From Proteles cristata cristata (Eukaryota; Chordata; Mammalia; Carnivora; Hyaenidae), in the NCBI GenBank assembly GCA_017311185.1, contig JAESUZ010004533.1, forward strand, positions 992,001 to 1,056,000: 64,000 nucleotides of DNA, written 5' to 3'. The notes beneath the pieces are model-generated. The model saw only the letters and a program-made list of their open reading frames with translations, was not told the DNA's origin and searched no databases. Both the position numbers and the translations under genes were made by a program. Of this stretch, positions 12,237 to 22,796 are shown one piece after another; within the stretch, counting starts at the first letter, position 1; the number at the start of each line of letters is the position of its first letter.

Positions 12237-12799
12237 TTAATACAATGTCAAGCTCAGTGTGACTTGTTGTTAATAATATTCAGTTAGACAATTATTATTT
12301 TTGTGATAATATAGCTCTCATTCACTTGCTTTCTAATAGACTTTGTCAAGTTGGAGAAAAGAGATGTAGAAACAGCTGGCATACTAAGAATGATATGTAA
12401 CTCAGAGTACATTCATGAGAATGTGTTACATGAGTGGCTTTCTTCTATCTTAGGTATCATCAAGTTTAAAAAGATTTAGACTACTGTGGTAGGAGATGAG
12501 AGGTCATTCAGTAAGGGATGTAACATTGTGGATTTTAGTTAGAGAAATCAAATATTCCTTTATTCATGAAGAATACGACATGATAATTTTTTGAAGTGGT
12601 ATATAGATGTCAGAATTGTTGATGATGTTGATGTGAAGTTTATAAAGATATGTATTTTTCCATCCAGGAATCTCTTTCCCATTTGAATTTCCATTATCCT
12701 TTGTCTAGATATCACTTAAAGAATTTTTAGCATCTTATCTATTCCTCTGCATTGGTGTGTACTGGAAATACTTAGGGGTGAATAATAATCATAATAATA
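12237..12799. other. AT-rich intronic sequence, nothing recognised
   Basis: No gene or nameable repeat seen. Confidence 0.45.
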
Positions 12800-12965
12800 A
12801 TCTCTAATTATCCCATGCATTGTTCTGTGCACTTGACAGGTATTTGTTCATTTAATTCTTACAACAACTCTATGATAAAAGTGTCATTATTACCTTGATT
12901 TTTCAGATGAGGAAACTTGGTTTTAAAGGTTAACCTGCTCAAGGTCACTAGGAGTTCTGTTTTGG
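12800..12965 (-). mobile_element. MIR, reversed
   Basis: tttaattcttacaacaactc, ttcagatgaggaaacttggt and ctgctcaaggtcactaggag are reversed MIR core text. Confidence 0.8.
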
Positions 12966-13098
12966 TGAGGCATGGCAAATGGGTTTCCACTTGAGTGGAG
13001 TAGCTAAGATAGTACTAGTTGATTGGAGAGCTCCTATTTTATTCCCCAATTCCTCATTTCTTTCTTGATTTATATATAAAACTATTTCCCATGTGAGT

Positions 13099-13118
13099 TA
13101 ATAATAATAATAATAATT
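13099..13118. repeat. (TAA)n microsatellite
   Basis: Six copies of TAA followed by tta. Confidence 0.85.
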
Positions 13119-13520
13119 TAACTGCATACAGCTCTTCTAGGACTTCAACACATGCTCATATACATTGTTAAGTTCCCAAGTGACACTTGGATAGAAAGAA
13201 AGATACAAAGTTGTGGAAATATATGGGGAGGTGGAGTTAGCATGGCCATGCAGCTCTTGACTCTCAGACCAGTGCTCTCCCCTCCATGCTATACCATCTC
13301 TTGTGGCCTCAGCAGTTTTGCAGATGCCAAGTATCTGTGATCCCATCAGAGATTTCATGCTGTGTCCAAATTTTAGAAACATTCCAGGGAACAGAGGGAA
13401 TTAAACATCTCTCCATTAAATACTTGGAAACTACCCTAATTGCTGTTGTGTGACTGTGATTTTATTTATTTGCAAGTTATTGTCTTAAGTCATCCATATT
13501 GTTTGATAAGTTAAATGTTT
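13119..13520. other. Intronic sequence, nothing recognised
   Basis: Mixed composition, no coding signal. Confidence 0.45.
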
Positions 13521-13538
13521 TAGAATTTTGTGATTATT

Positions 13539-13766
13539 GGGGCACCTGGGTGGCTCAGTCGGTTGAGTGTCTGACTTCGGCTCAGGTCATGATCTCACGG
13601 TTCGTGGGCTCGAGCCCCACATCAGGCTCTGTGCTCACAGCAAGCTCAGAGCCTGGAGCTTGTCTTCAGATTCTGTATCTCCCTCTCTCTCTCTGACCCT
13701 CTGTTCTGCTCACACTGCTCTCTATATCTCTCTCAAATACAAATTTAAAAAAAAACTTGAAAAAAT
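13539..13766 (+). mobile_element. SINEC, younger-type body
   Basis: Head ggggcacctgggtggctcag, body with the extra agcaagctcagagcc unit and tctctgaccctctg. Target duplication of 18 bases, tagaattttgtgattatt (13521-13538) and tagaattttgtgattact (13767-13784), one mismatch. Confidence 0.96.
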
Positions 13767-14157
13767 TAGAATTTTGTGATTACTGGCATTCGTTAAAAAC
13801 TCTTCAGGTAATAAACTCATAAAAATGGGATTGTTGATATATATAATCATTTGTAGTGTATATATTGGGAGAGAACAATATGAAAAGACAGAGCAAGAAG
13901 GAGACACTTTCTAGCACAGTATAGAAATTAAATCCAATATTCTATGACAAGAAATTCAGTGGAGGTGCCTACAGAGAGAAGATAGGGAAAAGAAAAGGGA
14001 TTATTGGTATCCAGCGAATTTGTTGAGCTATCAAAGAGTAATCCAACAAGATGAAGCAGGGAAATGGGTGAAGCTAAAAGCTGTTACAGAAGAGGAAGGT
14101 CTATTCAGCTTGTGAGGCTACATGGAATGAGAAAACATGGCAGCAATCCCTTACTAC

Positions 14158-14396
14158 TTTTTAAAATGCTTATCTATCTATTTTGAGAGAAAGAGAGAGA
14201 GAGATAGACAGAGAGTGTGTGTGCATGCACACGTGCAGGGGAGGGGGGCAGAAAGGAGGGAGAGAGAAAATCCCAAGCAGGTTCTGTGCTGTCAATGCAG
14301 AAACCCATGTGTGGCTCATTCTCATGAACCCTGAGATCATGACCTGAGCCAAAACCAAGAGTCAGTTGCTTAACCGACGGATCTACCCAGGCATCC
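14158..14396 (-). mobile_element. SINEC, reversed and divergent
   Basis: GA-rich run, then gagatcatgacctgagccaa and cttaaccgacggatctaccc. It contains gtgtgtgtgcatgcacacgt, a small palindromic purine-pyrimidine stretch. Confidence 0.9.
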
Positions 14397-14399
14397 CAC

Positions 14400-15118
14400 C
14401 TTTCTCCTCTTAAAACCTGAGAATATATAACACTTAATAAGTAGAAAAGTAAAAGTGAGCAAAAGCTATTAAGAGAAAAGTTGAAAGCTTCTTAGAAAAA
14501 TGAGACTTTAGAAAATACTATTATCTCTTGAATCCTGCTGCCCTGCCCCAGTGAATTGGTGGAACTTTTATGATCTGGGACTTAGCAGCCATCGCTGTCT
14601 TGCTCATTCAGAGGTTCCCAACATCAGCCTACATTGATATAGCAGAGGTAGGAGAAGCAGTGGCTTAGAAGAGAAATTGAATAGGGAACTGCTTCAGAGT
14701 GGAGTTCATGTCAGAATAAAGCAAAGCTCCAGAGAATTTGGCTAGGATGTTCTTCTGCCAGATTTTGAGTTGTTGTTTGTAGTTCATATTATATAGTAGG
14801 TGTTATGCTTCAGGACATTTACACTCTTCTCTATTGACTGTCATTCTCTGTAGCGAGGGTGGAATACTCATCCTATCAACTTCTATTTATTTAACTGTTA
14901 TGTACATTGCCTAACTTGGATACTCACCATTTACTTTCTAATGTGCATAATAAAGCATGTCTTCTTCCTGTATGTACGTCTGGGCTTCTTTTTGTGTAGA
15001 AGATATTATGCTATCAAGAATGACCTTGTATGGATTACAATCTTCATATCTCTTACTACACACAATATATTTTTATCTACCATTCTTTCTTAGAGAAAAA
15101 TAAGCTCAGTGGGCTATC
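14400..15118. other. Intronic sequence before the exon
   Basis: About 700 bases free of recognisable repeats, AT-rich, leading to the splice acceptor. Nothing else recognised. Confidence 0.5.
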
Positions 15119-15159
15119 TTACTAAAACTTTATTAACATTGTTTTCTAAACATTTATAG
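15119..15159 (+). other. GRM8: Splice acceptor region of the GRM8 exon
   Basis: The intron ends in catttatag. Branch-point-like motifs ttactaaaac (15119-15128) and tattaacat (15131-15139) lie about 20-40 bases upstream. The pyrimidine tract is short and interrupted by A residues, so the acceptor looks moderate rather than strong. The AG is fixed by the reading frame that follows. Confidence 0.85.
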
Positions 15160-15296
15160 GCAGTGCAGGGACACCTGTCACTTTTAATGAAAATGGAGAT
15201 GCTCCTGGACGTTATGATATCTTCCAGTATCAAATAACCAACAAGAGTGCAGAATACAAAATCATTGGGCATTGGACCAATCAGCTTCATCTAAAA
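15160..15296 (+). CDS. GRM8: Internal coding exon of metabotropic glutamate receptor 8
   Basis: mGluR8 is a group III, Gi/o-coupled, mainly presynaptic glutamate receptor at the plasma membrane. This 137-bp exon begins with the last two bases (GC) of a split Gly codon and continues for 45 open codons, starting SAGTPVTF, containing [17 protein letters not shown], and ending [12 protein letters not shown]. This is the C-terminal end of the Venus-flytrap ligand-binding domain, just before the cysteine-rich linker. NKS is an N-glycosylation sequon. From memory, GRM7 has a different second half and GRM4 reads DIYQYQ, so GRM8 fits best; this copy reads NKSAEYKII where human, as I recall it, has NKSTEYKVI. 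The phase-0 donor follows directly. No other exon of the gene is visible in the window, consistent with the very long introns of GRM8. Confidence 0.95.
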
Positions 15297-15302
15297 GTAA
15301 GT
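15297..15302 (+). other. GRM8: Splice donor of the GRM8 exon
   Basis: AAA followed by gtaagt, a full match to the strong mammalian 5' splice consensus. The exon ends after a complete Lys codon (phase 0). Reading on into the intron gives eight codons and then TAA at 15321-15323. Confidence 0.93.
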
Positions 15303-15598
15303 ATCACTATAAATTTGCATTAATGGATAATAATTCTCAAATAAGAATGCTTTAAGTTTGTAAATATACATTTTATTAGACTTGATTGTCTTATAATTAA
15401 GTTTTCAGAAAATGTCTGATTTTATCCTTCCTTCAACTTTGAACTTCAACAATGTTATGGAAAATCTTAAATGTCTGTAGAGAAATCTGGTATGTAGGGA
15501 TTTAATGAAAGATCTCATTTTTTTTAAGTGACTGTATTATATTTAGGGAAATTTTGCCCTTTTCTGAAAGACTCACTTGTTTACATGTTGGTACACTC

Positions 15599-15631
15599 TG
15601 TGCGTGTGTGTGTGTGCGCACGCGCGTGTGT
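15599..15631. repeat. Alternating pyrimidine-purine tract (TG/CG)
   Basis: Thirty-three bases alternate strictly between pyrimidine and purine (tgtgcgtgtgtg..., then cgcacgcgcgtgtgt). The tract includes six CpG steps, making it a good Z-DNA-forming candidate. It lies about 300 bases after the exon. Confidence 0.85.
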
Positions 15632-15829
15632 TGTGGGAAAAGAATGACAGAGTGTGCCATGAATGATTACATGTAGGCTTAAAAGTAAATGTATTTTACC
15701 TTTGCTGTTTTGGAAATTGAGACCTTATGGCTATGCCTGAAGGATGGAAGTGAATCATGATCTGTATTTGCAAACCTTTTTGAATCACACCAGAGCAAGT
15801 TAATGTATACACAGGCGATGGTCGGATAC

Positions 15830-16325
15830 TTTAACAGCCTTTTGGGCTGCCTCCTGTCCCTACCTACCTGGGGTGCTATCAAGGCCCAAGACCCACAGGT
15901 TTTGTATTTCCTAGAAGAGGCCATGTGAGGAAATCTTGGAGAGCCCAGCTTAAGCAGGGTCCCAGGGCCTGGCAGTGGTGCCAAAGGTGGCTGGGCATTT
16001 GCCTGTCCTGGTGTCACCTAACAAGGAGCTCAGTCTCCTCCTGCTGGGTCTGGCAGGGACCTGGCAGGAGCAGCATGCAGGATGGCTGTGGGGTGCAGGG
16101 GCTTCATCAGTTGTGCCTGGATGGTGGCAGCCCTCCAGAGAGGCTCTCCCAGGGGAAGGGTCTGCGGGGACATTGGAGAGAGCTATGTGGTGCCGGCCCC
16201 CACCAATTATAAGGGGCTGTGGAGCAGGAAGCTGAACCTGAACCTGAGAGATAAGGGAGGTCCAGAAAGGGAGCAGGACTGTCAGTGGCTGCATGAGGGT
16301 GTTGGGTGACTGGAGCAGCACCTAT
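15830..16325. other. GC-rich block in the intron, identity unknown
   Basis: Markedly richer in G and C than the flanks, with few CpGs. Overlapping open frames of 75-123 codons occur on both strands, but none shows a protein family I recognise. It could be an old retrocopy, a decayed repeat or a conserved non-coding element. No poly-A tail or target duplication was seen. Confidence 0.5.
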
Positions 16326-16329
16326 TTAC

Positions 16330-17810
16330 CACTAGGTAAGGAATTAGTTCACATTTTAACAGCCATCCTGTGATATCAGCGCACTGGCTCTTTCCAGTAT
16401 AGAGAAATAAGGAACGTGCCCTATAGTCTCAGCTGAGGATTGGCATTCATTCATTCAGCACGTCTTCGACAATGGGAAAATAGGACTATCTACAGGGACT
16501 TAGTGTTTCCTCTGCAGGCAGTCACGGGCTTTGTAAATGCTTCAAATAAGCTAGAAACATATTCGTGTACTACCTGTTGTTCTAATGTGTAATTCAGTCT
16601 TTCCCGTAATGAAAGTATCTCTTCTCGATTCTCAAAGCCTTCATAACACTGTAAGAATTAGTATACCTCCTAAATGAACAATTAAGCTCATTTCTTAGCC
16701 ATCCCTTATCCTAGTTAAAAGTAAAAGCTTATGACGTACACGAGGGTGGAGGTCATTCTTGTCTGTATGTGTATAACATGCTCACACGTGCTTTCTTGTG
16801 TTTGTACCCATTCAAAAGACATCAAGTTGGTAATTTTAATACAGCTTTTTACTTCTGTACCTCCAAAGAGAGCTCCTGAAGTGGCATACTTATTCTGCAT
16901 CAGTCACTGAAGTCTTCAACAAGGAAGCAGATGATGAGAAATAATAACAGTAGGATATTTATGATCTACTGTCTCTGAAATGACTTCCTGATAATTATCA
17001 CACTTTGGCATTCAATAATGCACAAAGACAGCTTATATTTCTAACTATTGTTGTGCTTTGTAAGACCATGTATCTGCAGTTAACTACATGCAGCAGCCTG
17101 AAGAAATCTTATCTGCTGTTCCGCAACCCAAATTAACATATACTGAAGCATACTTTTGATAAGTCTACAAGTCATTAATGCTGATCTGAAAATCAATAGT
17201 TTCGTCAAAAGCTCTTTTGAAAGTGAACCTATGTGAAATAAAATAATTAAGCATGACAAAGAGAATTTGATAAGGGTTAAAATAGGTTAGCTACTTTTTA
17301 TCTGATATTTATTAATGCCAAACTGCCTATTACGTTCTATGACTAAGGATGTGCATAACAAAGTTCAGTGGTTGAAAAAATGTCCACTATACTAAGATGC
17401 CTAAAATATTTTTACAAACAAGTATATATATACACACACACATCTTTCTTTGTATGTGCATGATGTATTTATTATAAAACCTCATATTAATCTCAAGCTG
17501 TTCTTTTATGTACATTTAACAGCGTGTGAGAGTTTTATGTTTATTATTGTGTTATTGCTCATTAAATATATCAAAACAATTTGTAAGAGTTATTTCTTAT
17601 GCATGATTATGACCATTTATAACTATATAGCAGTACCAGCTTTACTAAAACAGAGATTGTATCCCTCAGAAGAAAAGTAAGTAAATTAGACTGTGGGGAA
17701 AGGTTATAAGTCAGGGTTGACTTCTGGAGTCTAGCAGGACAAATTGTTTCTTCTTGGATCAGTGACCTGTTTGAAGGTGGGGTGGGGAGTGCTTGGAAAG
17801 TGACCAATTT
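16330..17810. other. Intronic sequence, nothing recognised
   Basis: About 1.5 kb with no clear repeat. A short tatatatacacacacaca run lies near 17423-17442. Confidence 0.5.
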
Positions 17811-17826
17811 ATTAAAGTTCTGCTTA

Positions 17827-18280
17827 ATCACTCTCAACAATAGCTAAAACATGGAAAGAGCCTAAGTGTCCATCAATGGATGAATGGATCAAGAAGATGT
17901 GGTTTATCTATACCATGGAATACTACATGGCAGTGAGAAACAATGAAATCTGGCCATGTGTAGCAACATGGATGGACCTTGACGGTGTTATGCTGAGCTA
18001 AATAAGTCAGGCAGAGAAGGACAAATATCACATGTTTGCACATATAGGAGGATTAGGAGGAACTTAACTGAGGACCATGGGGGAGAAGAAGGGGGGAAAT
18101 GGTGGGGGAAAGGGAGAGAGGCAAATCATGAGAGACTCTTGAATGTTAAGAAACAAACTGAGGACTGATGGATGTAGGGGGGAGGTGGGAGATGGGCATG
18201 GAGGAGGGCACTTGTGGGGATGAGCACTGGGTGTTATATGGAAACCAATTTGACAATAAACTATTTGTAAAAAAAATAAA
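17827..18280 (+). mobile_element. 5'-truncated L1 (end of ORF2 plus 3' UTR)
   Basis: Contains tccatcaatggatgaatgga, ccatggaatactacatggca (end of ORF2) and then a G-rich 3' UTR ending gggtgttatatggaaaccaa ... aataaactatttgtaaaaaa. A perfect 14-base target duplication taaagttctgctta lies at 17813-17826 and 18281-18294. This 3' UTR type differs from the L1s at 40 kb and 54 kb. Confidence 0.92.
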
Positions 18281-18304
18281 TAAAGTTCTGCTTACATATT
18301 AGTC

Positions 18305-18465
18305 AAGGCACCAAACAAATGCTTTGCTTCAGTTTTATCATCTGTAAAATGGACACTTATTAGCACTTATTTCATATGATTGTAATAAGAATTAAATGAA
18401 ATAATATAATGAAGCATTTAGTCCAGAGCTTGGCACACAGAGAATCCATAAACATTACTTATTCT
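18305..18465 (+). mobile_element. MIR
   Basis: gttttatcatctgtaaaatg, taagaattaaatgaaataat and gcttggcacacagagaatcc follow MIR order. Confidence 0.82.
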
Positions 18466-18469
18466 TAAT

Positions 18470-19970
18470 CCAGTGTCTTGTGAGTCTATATGGCCAGTGG
18501 GAGACATGATAATCGATGCTGTGAGTAAAACACTGCTCATTACAGAGGCACTTGAATTTGCTTCAGAAAATTCTGAGAGAATCTCTTCATCAAAATGCTG
18601 ACCATTTTTCTCCATAGCCCATTGTTTCTTCTCATCTTTAATATTGGCCTTAATACTTTAGAAAATCTATCTACACTTGAAAAGTAACCTTTATGTAAGA
18701 TGAATGTAAACTTTCTGAATGATAGCATATGGCTAAGTAATGCCAGCTAGGCAATTATTTTTTGAATGGATTTGATAGATTTCTTCTGTGCACATGCTCT
18801 GTGCTAAGTTTTGGGACTGGAGGGGATATGTGGTTCTCAGGGTCCTCATAGACTGGAAGGATAGCCCGACACTCAGTGCTAGTGCAGTGAGGCAGGTGTG
18901 TGGATGAAGGTGCTTGCAGTGTCTCTGAGCAGCAGCCCAGACAGATGCTCCTAATCTGGCCTGGCTGCTGCTGCTGGTTGTGTTGAGGGCCAGGGAAGGA
19001 TACTCTTCCCTGTGCTCCCGTGTACTCCATCTCTCCTCAGTCTATTAAACCAGATTTACAGTAGATTTTACACTCTCATTAGTAAGCATTTATCAGCCAG
19101 TTATTGGATTGAATTCTGCTTCTTTTCAAAGAGCCAGTTTTTCTGGCTGAATTCAACCATAGGACGATTTCATACACAGACGGTATATGATGAAGCATGT
19201 ATGAGTGTGACAGATTTGCTCTGAATGTAACTTAGTGGAGTGAAAGAATTTTTAAAACAAGCGGAGGATTTTTTTTCTTTTTCCTGGAAAATTATGAGGT
19301 GTTTTATTTCCTCAAAAGCGTGTCTTTATTGTTCCAAATATTATTGCTTCTTTTTCTTTATGATGGAACTAACATATGTTCTTAATGTAGCAACTACAAT
19401 CAGTTCGTATAATTGTTTAGTTTGACTTAGGTTTTCTATTCTGTAGTCTCAGTCCATGCATGAAGGGCGTGTTGTCTGAGAGTGAATTTGAACAATTAGG
19501 TCTCTCCATTTTGTTAGACTGAATGTCTCAAGAGGCAGGTGGTCTTTATTAGTGATTACAGAACATATTGTAACCTAGAGGTTCCGAGTAAACAGAAGAG
19601 CCTGAACTGCAAGGAGAGGAGCCATATGCTGCTGTAAGTCCACAGGGAGAAGGTATATGGAGGTTACTGGATGTACCTAAAATAACTCAGGGCTCACTTT
19701 CTTATACTTCCAATCAGAGCTTACTGTTTTTTTATCTGTTAGTTTGTATTTTTTGATTATGGTAGGAATGAGGCAGATGGTTTTGCTCGTCTTCTCTTTT
19801 TATTCAAGTAAATAATTTGGAAATAAATAATAGTAAAGGATAGCAACTTTATAAGAGAGTCTCAACCATGATTGTTAGTGGCACAGTGTGAGTGATTTGC
19901 AGAAGGACTTCATTGACCCTGATTTAATTTTAATTGGGTCATTCCATAGGTGAGAGTTACTCTTCAAGAG
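18470..19970. other. Intronic sequence, nothing recognised
   Basis: About 1.5 kb. The part at 18780-19030 is somewhat GC-richer. No protein signature in its 91-codon open frame. Confidence 0.45.
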
Positions 19971-19974
19971 GTAC

Positions 19975-20285
19975 TGAATCCTGACCCTCAGTTATCTCAT
20001 CTGTTAAGTGGGAATAATAAATGGGCTTATTATGAAGACTGAATGCATTAGAATACAGTGGTGAAGAATGTGACCTCAAAGTCAGAAAAATATTTGAATT
20101 ACAACCTTCTATTCATGAATCTTGTAACCATGGACATGTTATTTTACCTTTTTTAGTCTTATATTCTTCATCTGCATGAAACAGTCATAATTACTTCATA
20201 GTTCTTGAGGTAATTAAAGGAAATCACATACACAAAGATTGTAGAACATTGCTTGCCATATATTCACTATTACATGAATATGGTA
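19975..20285 (+). mobile_element. Two MIR copies in tandem or one rearranged MIR
   Basis: tcagttatctcatctgttaa then gactgaatgcattag look like a MIR 3' half (19975-20050). A second MIR (20050-20285) follows, with catggacatgttattttacc and taattaaaggaaatcacata. Confidence 0.65.
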
Positions 20286-20428
20286 ATAATAATTTGTTTT
20301 GTTTTGCCACAATAACTAGTCTATTGCTGAGGACCTGTAGTTTCTATCTAAAATTCCATATATGCATTCTTTTTTGCCTTTATTTTGATGTTTTGAGTAG
20401 GGATTAACCTTAAAAAGAAGTACATACA

Positions 20429-20646
20429 GGGGCGCCTGGGTGGCTCAGTTGGTTGAGTGTCTAACTTCAGCTGAGGTCATGATCTCACAGTTTGTGGGTT
20501 CGAGCCCCACATCAGGCTCTGTGCTAACAGCTCAGAGCCTGGAGCCTGCTTCAGATTCTGTACCTCCCTCTCTCTCTGACCCTCCCCTGCTCACACTCTG
20601 TCTCTCCCTTTCTCTCTCAAAAATAAACATTAAAAAATTAATTTAA
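20429..20646 (+). mobile_element. SINEC
   Basis: Head ggggcgcctgggtggctcag; body ends tctctgaccctcccctgctc; tail aaaaataaacattaaaaaat. Target duplication aaaaagaagtacataca (20412-20428) and aaaaagaaatacataca (20647-20663), one mismatch. Confidence 0.96.
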
Positions 20647-20804
20647 AAAAAGAAATACATACACCATGATAACATTTCTATGCCTGTACAATAAACCCAA
20701 AACATTTATTTTAGAATTAAAATGGGCTCCATGCTTTGGGGGCAGCCAGAAACTTGAGCAAAATACTTGGTGTTTAGCCTAATTAAATCTCTCTTTCCTA
20801 CATG

Positions 20805-20854
20805 CGCTCTCTCTCTCTCAGAAATAAATAAAACATTTTAAAAAGTAAAAAAAA
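20805..20854 (+). mobile_element. SINEC tail fragment
   Basis: Only the CT run and tail (ctctctctctcagaaataaa, then taaaacattttaaaaagtaa) are present, directly before a full SINE. Confidence 0.75.
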
Positions 20855-21090
20855 GGGGGGGCTCCTGGGTGGCTCAGTCAGTTATGCATCCAACTTCAGC
20901 TCAGGTCATGATCTCATGGTTCGTGGGTTCGAGCCCCGCGTCGGGCTCTGTGCTAACTGCCAGCTCAGAGCCTGGAGGCTGTTTCAGATTCTGTATCTCC
21001 CTCTCTCTCTGACCCTCCCCTGCTCACGCTGTCTCCCTCTCTCTCATATATAAATAAAACATTAAAAAACATTTAAAAATAAAAAAAATT
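20855..21090 (+). mobile_element. SINEC
   Basis: Head gggctcctgggtggctcagt, gagccccgcgtcgggctctg, the extra ctgccagctcagagcc unit, and tctctctgaccctcccctgc. This is a younger-type body. The flank attaaatctctctttcctac before 20805 resembles aattaatctgtctttcttat after the tail, suggesting one target duplication around both units. Confidence 0.95.
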
Positions 21091-21094
21091 AATC

Positions 21095-22015
21095 TGTCTT
21101 TCTTATGTATATGTAGTACATATCATTTACAATATAATATTTTAATATAATGTTTAATTATATGTATATATATATTTGCCTGTAAGTGGTTAGTCAGGTA
21201 CATGCTGTAACTGGAGTTTCCTCAACTTTCTTGGAATACAAATTGAAAGAATTCCTCAGTGTCCTCATTTGCCTTGTGGGTTTGCTGTTTTGGATAAACA
21301 TCACAAGTTTTTAATCAAAACCATTAGATTAATTAAATAGAGAAATAGCTTTTCTATAATGAAGGGTATTGAAATTACTTGAAGTAAAAGATGGGTTGAG
21401 TGAAGCTGGAACAGTATTTGAGGGGAGACTTGATCCTTTATTTGCTTGTACTCTTAGATGTCATGCATTTTCTCTTTGCCTCAATTTCCCCATTTCCAAA
21501 GTTGCCTACATTTAGAAATTCTCTTCCATATCATTGTCAGTGCTTATGAAAGACAGTTCACCCTGTGAGGCCAGCATGTACAAGCTCTTCCTTTCCCACA
21601 AACCATGAATGTAAAGCCAATTCTCTGAGACCTTTCATCACATTCTGACAGAGCTTTAAATGCTACTGTAGTTCCTGTCTGTATACTCTGTCCTGAAAGA
21701 TTACTTTGCTTCCATTCCTTACCAGATGACTATTAGTCAAGACTATCATTTTATTTATTAGATGCAAATATATTCCTTTTTTTAAAAAAGTCATTTTGGG
21801 GTCAGTAGTTATATCTCTGTTTATGAGAAAACAAGCATTTGATAAATTCATGTTTTTGACATGTTGAGCAAATGTCAAGGTGATTAAATTTTAACTAGGT
21901 TCTTGCTAGCCTAGAGTAGTTGCTCAGTAAGTATTTGTTAAATGTCATGAATAATATGCTGATATTTTCTAAACACTGACTGAATATGGGACAGTGATCC
22001 AAGATTATTGATTAG
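21095..22015. other. AT-rich intronic sequence with a short L2/MIR end
   Basis: Mostly unrecognised. ttgctcagtaagtatttgtt (about 21920) looks like an L2 or MIR 3' end. Confidence 0.45.
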
Positions 22016-22019
22016 GGAG

Positions 22020-22200
22020 TGGACTTGTGCACAGATTATTTATTCAGTGACTGCTCCTTGCCAGGCAGGATGCTAAGTGTTGAGGAGACCAAGGTTCAAT
22101 AAAATAAACTTCCAGATATTAAAAGATTTGCAGTTCATTAAAGGCAACTGTATACTTAAATAATTACAATAAAAGCATAACCAGGGAGAGATTAAAGAAC
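22020..22200 (-). mobile_element. L2 3' region, reversed
   Basis: cttgccaggcaggatgctaa and taaataattacaataaaagc follow the reversed L2 3' end layout. Diverged. Confidence 0.55.
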
Positions 22201-22342
22201 AAACTATGAATTCAGAAGGTATAATGATTACTTTCAACTACAAGGACTGGATAAAATTTCTTGATAGATGAGATTCAAACTGATATTCAGTTATTCTGGT
22301 GGCCAGAAATGATTGCAAGAGTGTGTAGTTCATGGAAAAAGC

Positions 22343-22381
22343 ATCCATCCATCTCCATCCATCCATTCATCCATCCATTCC
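22343..22381. repeat. (CATC)n simple repeat
   Basis: Imperfect catccatccatc units with ctcc and ttc interruptions. Confidence 0.85.
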
Positions 22382-22559
22382 AGAATAAAGTACCTTCAAT
22401 GTCACTGCTATGCTAGGTGTGTAATAATGTAGAAGTATTTCAGATTCAGTTCATAGGGTCCCCCCTGAATGAACACTAAGTAGCAGCAGAATCCAAGGTA
22501 ATGTCTGGTTCATGAGTCCACATTGCATCCATCCATGTTCCTTTATTCTTATCTGTCTT

Positions 22560-22780
22560 TTTTTTTTTTAATGTTTTATTTATTTCTAGGAGAGAGAGAG
22601 AGAGAGACAGCATGAGCAGGGGAGGGTCAGAGAGAGAGGGAGACACGGACTCTGAAACAGGCTCCAGCTCTGAGCTGGCAGTCAGCACAGAGCCCGACGC
22701 GGGGCTCGAACCCACGAACTGCGAGATCATGACCTAAGCGAAAGTCGGACGCTTAACCGACTAAGCCACCCAGGTGCCCC
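22560..22780 (-). mobile_element. SINEC, reversed, younger type
   Basis: T-rich end, GA run, then cgacgcggggctcgaaccca and ccgactaagccacccaggtg. Perfect 16-base duplication tattcttatctgtctt at 22544-22559 and 22781-22796. Confidence 0.97.
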
Positions 22781-22796
22781 TATTCTTATCTGTCTT

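Larger units (their letters stand above)
1..15159 (+). other. GRM8: GRM8 intron upstream of the exon (3' part)
   Basis: Non-coding sequence leading to the acceptor at 15158-15159. It is AT-rich, has stops in all frames, and is filled with SINE, L1, MIR and L2 remnants listed separately. The codon split at the exon start means this intron is phase 1 (one base of the Gly codon lies in the previous exon). No part of the preceding ligand-binding-domain exon was recognised. Intron assignment is inferred from the exon. Confidence 0.85.

Noticed and set aside
13539..13620. tRNA-like A and B boxes at SINE heads
   Set aside because: They are part of SINEC elements with CT bodies and A-rich tails, not free tRNA genes. 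No standalone tRNA was found.
15679..16321. Open frames of 112, 123 and 95 codons in the GC-rich block
   Set aside because: They overlap on both strands with no recognisable protein. Kept only as a compositional anomaly.
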